NCBI GenBank assembly: GCA_028694105.1
Contig: JAQUUC010000015.1
Coordinates: forward strand, 1-58,175
Length of the DNA: 58,175 bases
Reading direction: 5' to 3'
Source: Hespellia sp.
GTDB taxonomy: Bacteria > Bacillota > Clostridia > Lachnospirales > Lachnospiraceae
Positions within the stretch are counted from its first letter, which is position 1, and each line of letters opens with the position of its first letter. Under the pieces are notes generated by a model. That model saw only the letters and a program-made list of their open reading frames with translations, made no database searches and had not been told where the DNA came from. Of the stretch, positions 51,089 to 58,175 are shown one piece after another. The translations under genes were made by a program, and so were the position numbers.

Positions 51089-54000
51089 ATGAAGAAAAGA
51101 ACAGTATTGGTAGTTGACGATCAATTTATCAATCGTCACATTTTGGGAAAGATTTTAAGCAATGAATATGATATTATTTATGCAGAGAACGGAGTGCAGG
51201 CATTAGACAAACTTCGTAAATATCCGGAGCTTATTTCAGCGGTTCTTCTTGATATTATGATGCCGGTGATGGATGGATATGAAGTGCTAAGGGAGTTATC
51301 GAAAGATCCGGTCCTGTCAAAGATTCCGGTATTGGTATCCTCACAAAAGGATGGAGAAGAGGCAGAAGTACAGGCTCTTTCTCTTGGGGCGCAGGATTTT
51401 ATCGCAAAACCATACAAAGCAGACATCATTTGCCATAGATTAGAGAACACGATCCGTCTGAGAGAGACGGCAGCGATGATTAATAAAGTAGAGCGGGACG
51501 AGGTGACCGGTCTCTACAGCAAGCAGTTCTTTATTGACAAAGTAACAGAATATCTGCAGCAGAATCCGGATCAGTCGTTTGATTTGATTTGTGTCGGAAT
51601 TGAGCGGTTCAAACTGATCAATGAAACATTCGGTATTCGAAAAGGTGATGAGGTTCTGAACTATGTGGCGAAGATCATCAGCGGGATAGAGCCTGACATT
51701 GGACTCTGTGGACGATTTTCCGCAGATGAGTTTTATCTGTTATTATCGCACAGAGAGAATTATTCGACGGATACATTTTCCTATTGGGATCAGAAATTAA
51801 TAAAGGCACCGGTTGATATGGATGTAAGGATTCATTGGGGAATCTATGAAATCAGTACGAATGACCTTTCTGTGGAAGAGATGTGCGAGAGGGCCCGCCT
51901 TGCGACGAATCAGAATAAGGGAAAGTACGACGTGAAATTCTCCTATTATGACGAGTCTATTCGAAATGAGATTTTAGAAGAACAGTTTATTGTAACGAAT
52001 ATGGAACGTGCATTGGAGCAAAAACAGTTCCATGTATATTATCAGCCCAAATATGATCTGCGCTCTGAGATGATTGCCGGAGCCGAGGCTCTGGTTCGGT
52101 GGATTCATCCGGAAAAAGGTTTCATGTCACCGGGGGCGTTCATACCGATCTTTGAACGAAATGGTTTTGTTACCAAGCTGGACCGCTATGTGTGGGAAAA
52201 GGTTTGTGATGATCTGCATTGCTGGATGGAACTTGGCAATCCGCCGCTGGCTATTTCTATTAATGTTTCAAGGGCGGATCTGTACAATCCAAAACTGACC
52301 GATATTCTGCTCGAACTTGTTGCGAAATATAAGATTCCGCTCCATTATCTTCATCTGGAGATTACAGAATCTGCATATACCAATAATCCACAACAGATTA
52401 TTGCCGTGGTGAATCATTTAAGAAAACTTGGATTTATTATCGAAATGGACGATTTTGGAAGTGGCTATTCCTCTTTAAATATGCTGGCTGAGATGCCGGT
52501 TGATGTGCTTAAGCTGGACATGAGATTTATCCAGAATGAGGCAAAAAAAACTGCGGGAAAAGGAATCCTGAGCTTTGTAATCAGTATGGCGAAATGGCTG
52601 AATCTGGCGGTGGTGGCAGAGGGCGTCGAGACCGGAGAACAGATTGCAACGCTTCGATCAATGGACTGTAATTATGTGCAGGGATTTTATTATGCGAGGC
52701 CGATGGCGCGGGATGACTTCTGGGAACTTTTACGGACATCCCCAATTACCGACATGGTCTGCACGAACAAATCGATTGAACAGTTCGTACAGCAGGAGGA
52801 ACCTGAAAGGCAACGTTCTGTGTCCAACCGGGAGATGTTAATTGTGGATGACATTGATGTGAACCGGGCAGTACTTGCCGGTACCTTCATGGATGAGTAT
52901 AAGCTGGTCGAGAAGGAAAACGGACAGGAAGCATGGGAGTATCTGCAGGCGCACTATCAAGATGTCGAGATTGTGATGCTGGACCTTTTGATGCCCGTGA
53001 TGGATGGATTTCAGCTTCTGGATAAGATACGCAGTGAGGAGAACACGAGAGATATTCCGGTTATCATCACCTCGCAGGGCGATGCGGAGAGTGAGCAGCG
53101 TGCACTGCAGCTGAAGGCTGACGATTTTATCGCGAAACCATATAAGCCGGATATCATCAGACGCAGAGTGCATAATGCGCTTGCAAGCTATGAATTAAAA
53201 CGGGTAAAAGATGACAAGGGGGTGACAGGTGACATAAATGGTGTGGTCTCCGGGGAGAAAGCGCAGGAGTATATGAATACGCTGAAGCCGCATTTTGATA
53301 TTGTGAGATTAGTTGATCCGAGACAGACCATGGTGTGTGAGAGCGGCGGAGACTGTAATCTGCATTCCTGCTTCTCTGTGTGGGGACGACATTCCCGCTG
53401 CAACAACTGTATTTCCTTAAAATCATTGGAAAAACAGGACAGACAAAGTAAACTGGAGTATTCGGAACATGGACTTTATTTCGTTATCTCGGAATATGTT
53501 CCGTATTATGACCGTGGTGCAGTGATTGAAATGGTGACCAGGCTGGAGGATGAATACGTAGATAATGTATTTGACAAGGATATGTTATATATGAAACTGG
53601 ATAAAATTCATCAGCAGCTGGAATATGATGAGCTGACCGGAGTTTACAACCGGCGTCATATTGATAAGTATTTCGGATCGTATATTGAAAATGCAGCGAG
53701 AAGAGGAGTGAATCTTGGCATTGCGATGGCAGACATTGATTCCTTCAAACAATTAAATGATAAATATGGTCACGTCGCAGGAGACGAAATAATCAGACAG
53801 GTCGCGCAGCTGCTGAAGAATAATATCGCAGTCAGCAAGGGCGATTTTGTGGCGAGATATGGCGGTGATGAATTTATGATTGTCTGCGGAAATATAGCAT
53901 CCGATGTTTTTGTGAAGAGAATGCAGACGATTACAAAGCTGGTCGAACACATTTCCATTCATGAGGGTGAGAATGGGGATATTGGACTCAGTGCAGGATG

Positions 54001-54118
54001 CGTGACCTTGGAGGAATATCCGAATTTCACGGCAAATGATTTCATAAAATGTGCGGATAAGAGACTTTACGCTGCGAAAGAATCCGGTAAGGGACGGGTT
54101 GTTTATAAAGAGGAATAA
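51089..54118 (+). CDS. Six-module c-di-GMP signalling protein (REC-GGDEF*-EAL-REC-Cys-rich-GGDEF)
   Basis: 1009 residues. In order: REC (1-120, phospho-Asp in LLDIMMPVMDG), a degenerate GGDEF (about 135-295, SADEF for GGDEF), EAL (about 305-555, EALVRW, EITESAY, EMDDFGSGYSSLNML, VVAEGVET), a second REC (about 590-705, LDLLMPVMDG), a PAS-like stretch with clustered cysteines (CNLHSCFSVWGRHSRCNNC), and an intact GGDEF (ARYGGDEF) at the end. It could both make and break c-di-GMP, with inputs from two receiver domains. It has no histidine kinase of its own. GGGAGG precedes the ATG. Confidence 0.92.
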   Translation: MKKRTVLVVDDQFINRHILGKILSNEYDIIYAENGVQALDKLRKYPELISAVLLDIMMPVMDGYEVLRELSKDPVLSKIPVLVSSQKDGEEAEVQALSLGAQDFIAKPYKADIICHRLENTIRLRETAAMINKVERDEVTGLYSKQFFIDKVTEYLQQNPDQSFDLICVGIERFKLINETFGIRKGDEVLNYVAKIISGIEPDIGLCGRFSADEFYLLLSHRENYSTDTFSYWDQKLIKAPVDMDVRIHWGIYEISTNDLSVEEMCERARLATNQNKGKYDVKFSYYDESIRNEILEEQFIVTNMERALEQKQFHVYYQPKYDLRSEMIAGAEALVRWIHPEKGFMSPGAFIPIFERNGFVTKLDRYVWEKVCDDLHCWMELGNPPLAISINVSRADLYNPKLTDILLELVAKYKIPLHYLHLEITESAYTNNPQQIIAVVNHLRKLGFIIEMDDFGSGYSSLNMLAEMPVDVLKLDMRFIQNEAKKTAGKGILSFVISMAKWLNLAVVAEGVETGEQIATLRSMDCNYVQGFYYARPMARDDFWELLRTSPITDMVCTNKSIEQFVQQEEPERQRSVSNREMLIVDDIDVNRAVLAGTFMDEYKLVEKENGQEAWEYLQAHYQDVEIVMLDLLMPVMDGFQLLDKIRSEENTRDIPVIITSQGDAESEQRALQLKADDFIAKPYKPDIIRRRVHNALASYELKRVKDDKGVTGDINGVVSGEKAQEYMNTLKPHFDIVRLVDPRQTMVCESGGDCNLHSCFSVWGRHSRCNNCISLKSLEKQDRQSKLEYSEHGLYFVISEYVPYYDRGAVIEMVTRLEDEYVDNVFDKDMLYMKLDKIHQQLEYDELTGVYNRRHIDKYFGSYIENAARRGVNLGIAMADIDSFKQLNDKYGHVAGDEIIRQVAQLLKNNIAVSKGDFVARYGGDEFMIVCGNIASDVFVKRMQTITKLVEHISIHEGENGDIGLSAGCVTLEEYPNFTANDFIKCADKRLYAAKESGKGRVVYKEE

Positions 54119-54158
54119 AAAAGACGGAACTACGACCGCTGAACAGAACCATTGACGC

Positions 54159-54228
54159 TTGGCACTAATATTTAGCGCCAAAGCCTTTTGGGTTTTCATT
54201 GATTTTTAGAAAGGAGAGTGTATATACT
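54159..54228 (+). promoter_or_regulatory. Mannitol operator palindrome and promoter (mtlA)
   Basis: Palindrome arms TTGGCACTAA (54159-54168) and TTAGCGCCAA (54172-54181), then 17 bp, -35 TTGATT (54199-54204), 18 bp, -10 TATACT (54223-54228) followed by GTA. The TTGGCAC form resembles known MtlR sites (TTGKCACA-type), an inference. The layout is repeated at 57933-58002. Confidence 0.75.
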
Positions 54229-54296
54229 GTAACTATCAGGAGCAGGAACGACTTAACTATTAACGAACTAAAAAATGAAAATCAAGGAGGAACAAA

Positions 54297-55709
54297 ATGA
54301 AAGAAAAAGTTCAAGTATTCGGAAGAGCCCTCAGTAGTATGGTAATGCCAAATATCGGCGCATTTATCGCATGGGGACTGATTACAGCATTATTTATTGA
54401 AACAGGATGGTGGCCAAACGCAGCGCTGGCAAATCTGGTAGGTCCAATGAGTACATATCTTCTGCCACTGCTGATCGCTTACACAGGTGGTAAGATGATT
54501 GCAGATACACGAGGCGGTGTTATGGGCGCAATCGCAACGATGGGTGTCATTGTTGCAACAGATGTACCGATGTTTCTCGGTGCAATGATCCTTGGACCTT
54601 TAGCAGGCTGGATCATCAAGAAATTTGACAAAGCAATGGAAGGACATATTCCGGCAGGATTTGAGATGCTGATTAACAACTTCTCAATCGGTATCATTGG
54701 AGCAATCCTCACAGTAATCGCTTATTTTGGATTTGCACCACTGGTAACAGGTCTGACAAATGCGATGGCAGCAGGAGTACAGTTCTTCGTAGATCACGGC
54801 TTACTGCCACTTGCAAGTGTATTCATTGAACCTGCAAAGGTATTATTCTTAAACAATGCAATCAACCATGGAATCTTATCTCCAATGGGAATCGAGCAGG
54901 TAAAAGAAGTTGGAAAATCAATCTTCTTCCTGATGGAAGCAAACCCTGGTCCGGGACTTGGAATGCTGCTGGCATATTGTATCGTAGGAAAAGGAAGCGC
55001 AAAGAGTACAGCACCCGGAGCGATCATCATTCACTTCTTTGGTGGTATTCATGAAATCTTCTTCCCATATGTACTTATGAATCCATCTTTATTACTGGCA
55101 ACAATCGCCGGTGGAGCAAGTGGTATCTTTACATTTAACTTATTCAACGTAGGACTTGTAGCTCCTGCATCACCGGGAAGTATCATTGCAATCCTGGGTA
55201 TGACACCAAAAGGAAGCTATCTTGGAATTCTTGCAGGTGTGTTAGTGGCAACCGCTGTATCGTTTGCAGTTTCTATGCCTCTGATCAAATTGTTTGGTAA
55301 GGATGACGGTGATATCGAAGCGGCAAAAGCAAAGAAAGATGCAATGAAAGCAGAATCTAAGGGTCAGAAAGCTGAGACAGCTGCAGCACCAACAGCAGGA
55401 ACAGCACAGACAGCAGGAACAATCGTTGAGCATATCGTGTTTGCATGTGATGCCGGAATGGGATCATCAGCAATGGGAGCAACGGTTCTCCGTAAAAAGA
55501 TTCAGGCAGCCGGACTGACAGGCATTACAGTTGTACATGCGCCGGTATCTTCAATTCCTGCGGAAGCGCAGATTGTAGTGACGCATGAATCCTTAAAAGA
55601 ACGTGCAATGCACAGTAATCCGTCAGCAAGAGTAATTCCAATTACAAACTTTATGTCTGCACCAGAGTATGATATACTTGTGGAAGAACTGAAGAAAAAT
55701 CAGGGTTAA
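54297..55709 (+). CDS. mtlA: Mannitol-specific PTS enzyme EIICB (MtlA)
   Basis: 470 residues. The EIIC membrane part opens KVQVFGRALSSMVMPNIGAFIAWGLITALFIETGWWPNAALANL as in mannitol permeases, and the GGIHEIFFPYVLMNP loop is typical. After a linker rich in Ala/Lys/Gln (about 345-378) comes EIIB with the phosphorylated Cys384 (VFACDAGMGSSAMG). There is no fused EIIA, so a separate MtlF must exist; it is probably to the right of the window. The start is fixed by AAGGAGG six bases before the ATG. Confidence 0.95.
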   Translation: MKEKVQVFGRALSSMVMPNIGAFIAWGLITALFIETGWWPNAALANLVGPMSTYLLPLLIAYTGGKMIADTRGGVMGAIATMGVIVATDVPMFLGAMILGPLAGWIIKKFDKAMEGHIPAGFEMLINNFSIGIIGAILTVIAYFGFAPLVTGLTNAMAAGVQFFVDHGLLPLASVFIEPAKVLFLNNAINHGILSPMGIEQVKEVGKSIFFLMEANPGPGLGMLLAYCIVGKGSAKSTAPGAIIIHFFGGIHEIFFPYVLMNPSLLLATIAGGASGIFTFNLFNVGLVAPASPGSIIAILGMTPKGSYLGILAGVLVATAVSFAVSMPLIKLFGKDDGDIEAAKAKKDAMKAESKGQKAETAAAPTAGTAQTAGTIVEHIVFACDAGMGSSAMGATVLRKKIQAAGLTGITVVHAPVSSIPAEAQIVVTHESLKERAMHSNPSARVIPITNFMSAPEYDILVEELKKNQG

Positions 55710-55742
55710 TTATAGAATACTGGGGGAAGGACAGGTGGCGAG

Positions 55743-57821
55743 ATGGAATTTACTCCGCGTGTCAAACAGATTCTCCGGGTGCTGCTGCAGGAAACAGAAG
55801 TGATGCCGGTAAAGATACTGGCAGAACGGGTTGGCGTTAGCAAGAGAACAGTACAGAGAGAATTGGATTATATCGGTTATGTTTTAAAGAAGTACCATCT
55901 ACAACTTTGTTCTAAGACAGGAGCAGGAATTTGGCTGGAGGGAGAGAATGAACAGAGAGAAGTCCTGCTCGCAGATTTAGAGCAGCAGAAAAGCTCGGAA
56001 TTTGCGGACAAGGACGAACGGCGAAAAGCCTTGATGCTGGAACTTTTAAAGGATCAGGTTCCGAAAAAATTATATTATTATGCCAATCTTTTTGCAGTCA
56101 GCGAGGCAACGGTCAGCAAAGACATTGAGCATGTAGAACCGTGGTTTGAGAAGTTTCAACTCCAGATTTTCCGGAAGCCGGGATATGGAGTGGCTCTCGT
56201 CGGTGCAGAAAAAGATTATCGGATTGCAGTCCGTGAATTCATTACCAAGTATATGGATACACCGGTTTTGAATGGACTGTATGAAGATGCTGAAGTATCC
56301 GTAACAAAAAAGGTGGGGACCAATTCAATCAGGAGCCGTTATAAGCTCCTGAATGAAGATGTCCTGCGGCGTGTAGGTATCTGTCTTGCGAGCTTTCCTG
56401 ATGAGCGAATCAAATATCTGACAGAAGAATCCTACGTTGGTCTGATTATCCATATTACCATTGCAATGGAACGGGTACTTGCAGGTGAGATTATAGAATC
56501 AAATGAGGAATTAAAAAATAAGTTACAGCAAGATCGTGATTATGATCTTGCTGAACTTGTCGTTTCCTCACTGGAACGAGAGTTCGAGGTGGAGATACCG
56601 GATATAGAGATTGTCTATATCTGTCTTCATATCAAGGGCTCAAAGCTTCAGCGGGCTGACACGGAGAACAAGAATGATGACATGAGGAAGCTGGTAGAAG
56701 AACTGATTGTTGTCTATGATGAGAGGCTGTCCGTGGAACTCGGAGCAGACGAAGAGCTGGTGAACGGTCTTGCAGCACATCTGCAGCCGACACTGGTGAG
56801 GCTTCGCAACCATATGCTGATTGAAAACCCTCATTTACAGGAGATCAAGGAACGATATCCCGAGGTATATGAGAACAGCAGCCGTGTTGGACGCGCAATC
56901 GGTGAGAAGTATGGATATGAGGTGCCGGAGGAGGAGGTTGGCTTCCTTGCAATGCATTTTGGCGCGGCGCTGGTCCGGCTGGAAGAACAGCGGGAAAAGA
57001 AACGGGTCGTATATGTTGGGCTTGTATGCGCAAGCGGAATCGGTATTTCCAGACTGATGGCATCCAGACTGAAAAAATATCTGCGGTCACAGGTGAAGCT
57101 GTCAACTTACGGAAAGGACGATTTAAAGCCAATCGTATTGGAACGCAATGATTTCTTTGTATCCAGCATCAACCTTGGAGAAATCGATTCGGAAGTGGTA
57201 CAGGTGAATCCGCTGCTGCCGGAAGAGGATCTGATTCGCGTGGAAAAGGTGGTTCGGAAATATTCTACGACAGAACGGCCGAGGCAGGAAGAAACCGATT
57301 TTGTAAAACAGGTAGAGCAGATCAACATGCTTGCAGGTGAGATGAAGGAGATACTTGAAAATTTTCAATGTATCGAAGTGCCCGAGGAGATTACCTTTCA
57401 GGAGCTTCTTGAGACAGCCGCAGAACATATCACACCGTATGAAGAAAACCGCAAACGTCTTGTGAAGGAAATAAAAGCACGGGAAGAGCTTGCAACGCAG
57501 GTACTGCCGGAGCTTGATATTGCACTTTTACACGCGAGAAGCCACAGCGTCTTTCAGGCCAGCTTTTGCGTGTGTGTACCAAAGGCGCGGGAAGGCTTTA
57601 CAGACCCATATATGCAGTCAGTGAAGGCGGCGGTGATCATGCTTGTTCCGGACGACATACATAAAGAGGAAGCGGGCAAGATGCTGGGATATTTAAGTGA
57701 ATCACTGATCGAGGATGATGTGTTTCTTATGGATGTCAAAAGCGGGAACCGCATTTGCATCAAGGAGAGTCTGTCGCGTCTGCTGAAACATTATTTTAGT
57801 AAATATCTTGATACAGTATAG
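55743..57821 (+). CDS. mtlR: PRD-containing transcriptional activator MtlR
   Basis: 692 residues. Two HTH regions (KILAERVGVSKRTVQRELD; ANLFAVSEATVSKDIEH), PRD1 with GLIIHITIAMERV and YICLHIKGS, PRD2 with LAAHLQPTLVRLRNHM and GFLAMHFGAAL, an EIIB-Gat-like domain (YVGLVCASGIGISRLMASRL, with a Cys), and an EIIA-Mtl-like domain at the C-terminus with its His in LDIALLHARS. This is the order of MtlR activators controlled by PTS phosphorylation. It follows mtlA after 33 bp and should act at the palindromes at 54159 and 57933. Confidence 0.93.
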   Translation: MEFTPRVKQILRVLLQETEVMPVKILAERVGVSKRTVQRELDYIGYVLKKYHLQLCSKTGAGIWLEGENEQREVLLADLEQQKSSEFADKDERRKALMLELLKDQVPKKLYYYANLFAVSEATVSKDIEHVEPWFEKFQLQIFRKPGYGVALVGAEKDYRIAVREFITKYMDTPVLNGLYEDAEVSVTKKVGTNSIRSRYKLLNEDVLRRVGICLASFPDERIKYLTEESYVGLIIHITIAMERVLAGEIIESNEELKNKLQQDRDYDLAELVVSSLEREFEVEIPDIEIVYICLHIKGSKLQRADTENKNDDMRKLVEELIVVYDERLSVELGADEELVNGLAAHLQPTLVRLRNHMLIENPHLQEIKERYPEVYENSSRVGRAIGEKYGYEVPEEEVGFLAMHFGAALVRLEEQREKKRVVYVGLVCASGIGISRLMASRLKKYLRSQVKLSTYGKDDLKPIVLERNDFFVSSINLGEIDSEVVQVNPLLPEEDLIRVEKVVRKYSTTERPRQEETDFVKQVEQINMLAGEMKEILENFQCIEVPEEITFQELLETAAEHITPYEENRKRLVKEIKAREELATQVLPELDIALLHARSHSVFQASFCVCVPKAREGFTDPYMQSVKAAVIMLVPDDIHKEEAGKMLGYLSESLIEDDVFLMDVKSGNRICIKESLSRLLKHYFSKYLDTV

Positions 57822-57870
57822 ATAAGATAAAAGGCCACAGGACCTTTACTTGAATGCGCAGTAAATTACG

Positions 57871-57902
57871 AAAGAGGAGCGAAATATACGCTTCTCTTTT
57901 TT
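57871..57902 (+). terminator. Terminator after mtlR
   Basis: AAAGAGGAGCG pairs with CGCTTCTCTTT (one G-U) around a 7-base loop and ends in a T run. A smaller AAAAGG/CCTTTT hairpin lies at 57829-57848. Confidence 0.8.
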
Positions 57903-57932
57903 GTCTTAAATTGCGGATGTCAGGTTTTTAAT

Positions 57933-58002
57933 ATGGCACCATCTGATAGTGCCAAAGTAACTTTTGTTTGGATTGAAAAATATGTGGAAATGAGTTTATA
58001 CT
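57933..58002 (+). promoter_or_regulatory. Second mannitol-type operator and promoter
   Basis: Arms ATGGCACCAT (57933-57942) and ATAGTGCCAA (57946-57955), the same 10-3-10 layout, then 17 bp, -35 TTGAAA (57973-57978), 18 bp, -10 TATACT (57997-58002) followed by GTA. All distances equal those at 54159-54228. Confidence 0.72.
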
Positions 58003-58175
58003 GTAGTTACAGAAACAACAGAGAAACCAAGAAACATAAAATAAAAATGATAGTGTAAACTGAGCTATGAAAGATTAGAAAAAGAAAAAGAGCCTCAACT
58101 GACCCTTGAGAACTGCAGATATTTTAACCTTAGGCAGCTTCCGCCACCCTTGACAGCACACAAAAGAAATGCTCT
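58003..58175 (+). other. Untranslated leader-like segment to the window edge
   Basis: No supported gene in either strand. A purine-rich run (58070-58092) is followed by a segment with the direct repeat ACCCTTGA (58102 and about 58151). The change in base composition could be a mobile-element edge, but nothing proves it. Confidence 0.35.

Noticed and set aside
1-58175. tRNA, rRNA, CRISPR, integrase or transposase genes
   Set aside because: Looked for and not found; no evidence for prophage or an integrative element inside the window.

Overview
The window looks like a chromosomal stretch from a low-to-mid GC, spore-forming Clostridia, most likely a gut Lachnospiraceae. This rests on family content: DUF2325/DUF3793/flavodoxin, DUF6110 plus a P-type ATPase, a YlmC/YmxH sporulation protein beside NrdR, a PdaB-like deacetylase, the PF18982-type JetA, and strong AGGAGG ribosome sites. 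The species is not determined. I saw no rRNA, tRNA, CRISPR array, intact insertion sequence or prophage. Most genes are on the + strand.

Layout: 1-2.5 kb, the end of an ABC exporter and a CorA-like transporter. 2.6-8.2 kb, a probable iron/metal block: DUF2325-DUF3793-flavodoxin, an NMN adenylyltransferase-like protein, a DUF6110 protein with a P1B-like ATPase, and a Fur-family regulator. Two promoter regions in this block share an RTTAG-N6-CTAAC operator-like element. 8.3-15.6 kb, a MacB/FtsX-type ABC system with an exported partner, an XRE regulator and a three-gene cassette of unknown membrane proteins. 15.6-24.7 kb, housekeeping genes: hemolysin III, a PurF paralogue without its catalytic cysteine, LTA-synthase-like enzyme, DEAD-box helicase, ECF S-component, a divergent carbamate kinase, YlmC and NrdR. 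24.9-32.8 kb, one-carbon metabolism (homocysteine methyltransferase/MTHFR fusion and threonine aldolase), TruA, exonuclease III, two COG0523 GTPases (one fused to a YcgQ-like domain) and a formate/nitrite transporter.

32.9-42.3 kb is the most unusual part. A ClC channel, two HgdB-like 2-hydroxyacyl-CoA dehydratase/benzoyl-CoA reductase subunits and a JetA-JetB-JetC set (Wadjet/SMC-like) run head to tail with gaps of 11-35 bp or overlaps. No JetD nuclease gene is present on either side.

42.3-58.2 kb holds a CDP-alcohol phosphatidyltransferase, a DUF2798 protein, an unlisted 24-residue peptide gene divergent from a LysR regulator, a complete sucrose operon (LacI-type regulator, PTS EIIBCA, sucrose-6-phosphate hydrolase, fructokinase), a PdaB-like deacetylase, a six-module c-di-GMP protein, and a mannitol PTS gene with its PRD activator. 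The mannitol promoter and a second promoter at the right edge share the same palindrome at exactly the same distance from -35, so a further mannitol gene probably lies to the right.
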